This document shows, in pieces, positions 63,485-64,000 of a stretch of 64,000 nt of DNA (position 1 is its first letter; every line of letters starts with the position of its first letter). The notes under the pieces are model-generated. The model saw only the letters and a program-made list of their open reading frames with translations. It did not search any database and had not been told where the DNA came from. Position numbers and translations under genes: made by a program. Origin of the DNA: an uncultured Planctomycetota bacterium (GTDB lineage: Bacteria; Planctomycetota; Phycisphaerae; UBA1845; UTPLA1); contig CAADGE010000035.1 in NCBI GenBank assembly GCA_900696465.1, forward strand, positions 186,001 through 250,000, given 5' to 3'.

Positions 63485-64000
63485 ATGCTCCGTGACCTGG
63501 GTATCTGTGTCATCGTGGTAGCCGTGAGCTGTTCGCTTGCAGTGGCGACGAACCTGCTTCGTGCGCAGCCGCTGACCTGGATCCGCGAGAAGGCGCCGTT
63601 GCCCTCAGCGCCCGCAGCGATGCCTGAGAGTTCATCTCCGCAGCGGCCGGCGGCAACGGCGGGCAATTCCGATGCCCCCCCATCAGAGGATACAGCACAC
63701 GAAACTGCGGCTCCGCCCGCCCCCGCTCAGGGCGTGGTGCAGATCGACCAGGTACTCGAGGCGCTGGCGACGGGCTCCGCTTACTTCGTGGATGCACGGG
63801 AGCAGCACGAGTTTGATGAGGGACACCTTCGCGGCGCGGTTCATTTGCCCTCGAGTGCGATATACAAGAACATCGAGCCGGTGCTTTCGATGATTCCGAC
63901 GGATGCCCGAGTGATCGTGTATTGCGGCGGCGGCGAATGTGAGGCCAGCCACAATGTGACCGATGCCCTGCGGCGCGACTTCGGATACGTGGACGTGGTA
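63485..64000 (+). CDS. Membrane-anchored rhodanese-domain protein, cut by window end
   Basis: At least 172 residues, open to the last base. One N-terminal helix (LGICVIVVAVSCSLAVATNL) is followed by a Pro/Ala/Ser-rich linker and a rhodanese domain starting VVQIDQVLEALATGSAYFVD. It has the family motifs DAREQHEFDEGHLRGAVHLP and the active-site loop with Cys in VYCGGGECEASHNV. It should face the periplasm and move sulphur through the Cys. The C-terminus is beyond the window and may extend into a MauE/DoxX-type membrane domain, a common fusion or neighbour. Confidence 0.85.
   Translation, partial: MLRDLGICVIVVAVSCSLAVATNLLRAQPLTWIREKAPLPSAPAAMPESSSPQRPAATAGNSDAPPSEDTAHETAAPPAPAQGVVQIDQVLEALATGSAYFVDAREQHEFDEGHLRGAVHLPSSAIYKNIEPVLSMIPTDARVIVYCGGGECEASHNVTDALRRDFGYVDVV

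Overview
The window is high-GC bacterial DNA that most resembles a planctomycete of the Phycisphaerae type. This is inferred from gene content: secreted proteins ending in dockerin-like or DCNGNGxPDxCD calcium-loop repeats, a PEP-CTERM protein, an FG-GAP/VCBS lipoprotein, an H-X9-DG type pseudopilin, DUF1573 next to a rhodanese protein, a fused E1 alpha/beta dehydrogenase, and a Kdo transferase that implies an LPS-bearing outer membrane. I see no insertion sequence, prophage, integrase or CRISPR array. It reads as ordinary chromosome carrying a few unusual gene sets.

Layout. 1-5.3 kb: a PpiD/SurA-like foldase (cut by the window edge), a DUF4440 lipoprotein, serS, and an FG-GAP lipoprotein. 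5.3-17.1 kb: a DUF6504 protein, the first of three paralogous secreted dockerin-type proteins, an O-antigen-ligase/TPR protein, a polyferredoxin/TPR fusion, a very large glycoside-hydrolase-like lipoprotein, and a PEP-CTERM protein. 17.4-30.8 kb: fused E1 dehydrogenase, an M50 protease with a zinc-ribbon tail, a GDSL lipoprotein, a C69 dipeptidase, the second dockerin paralogue overlapping a MOT1-type molybdate transporter, a pseudopilin and partner, glutaryl-CoA dehydrogenase, and a TPR protein carrying two RNA polymerase alpha C-terminal domains. 31.3-37.2 kb: dnaA, dnaN, a DUF721/DciA gene, gyrB (recF absent).

37.2-45.2 kb is the most coherent accessory region. A MerR/B12-domain regulator of the CarH/LitR type is divergent from folE. 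On the same side follow a two-domain fasciclin protein, a DUF378 protein, and a tightly overlapping five-gene operon: lipocalin, PQQ-type beta-propeller, NAD-binding SDR, UV-damage endonuclease, SRPBCC. I read this as a light/UV stress set. The regulator keeps the Wx9EH cap motif of CarH but has Tyr where CarH has its cobalt-ligating His. The two divergent promoters share one palindrome that forms both -35 boxes.

45.4-64 kb: a small lipoprotein, a DinB-like protein, a Tat-exported glycosylasparaginase, waaA, a SEC-C protein, a DPP-IV-like peptidase, gpmI, an unrecognised TIM-barrel-like protein, an NSS transporter with a 39-residue MetS-like small subunit, the third dockerin paralogue, a PadR/HAAS pair with a clear operator, tRNA-Leu(UAG), a DUF1573 protein with a His-rich tail, and a rhodanese protein cut by the window end.

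Start codons were moved inward from the longest open frame wherever a signal peptide, ribosome-binding site, promoter or family length argued for it; each such choice is stated. All family assignments are from reading protein sequence by eye; no database search was run.
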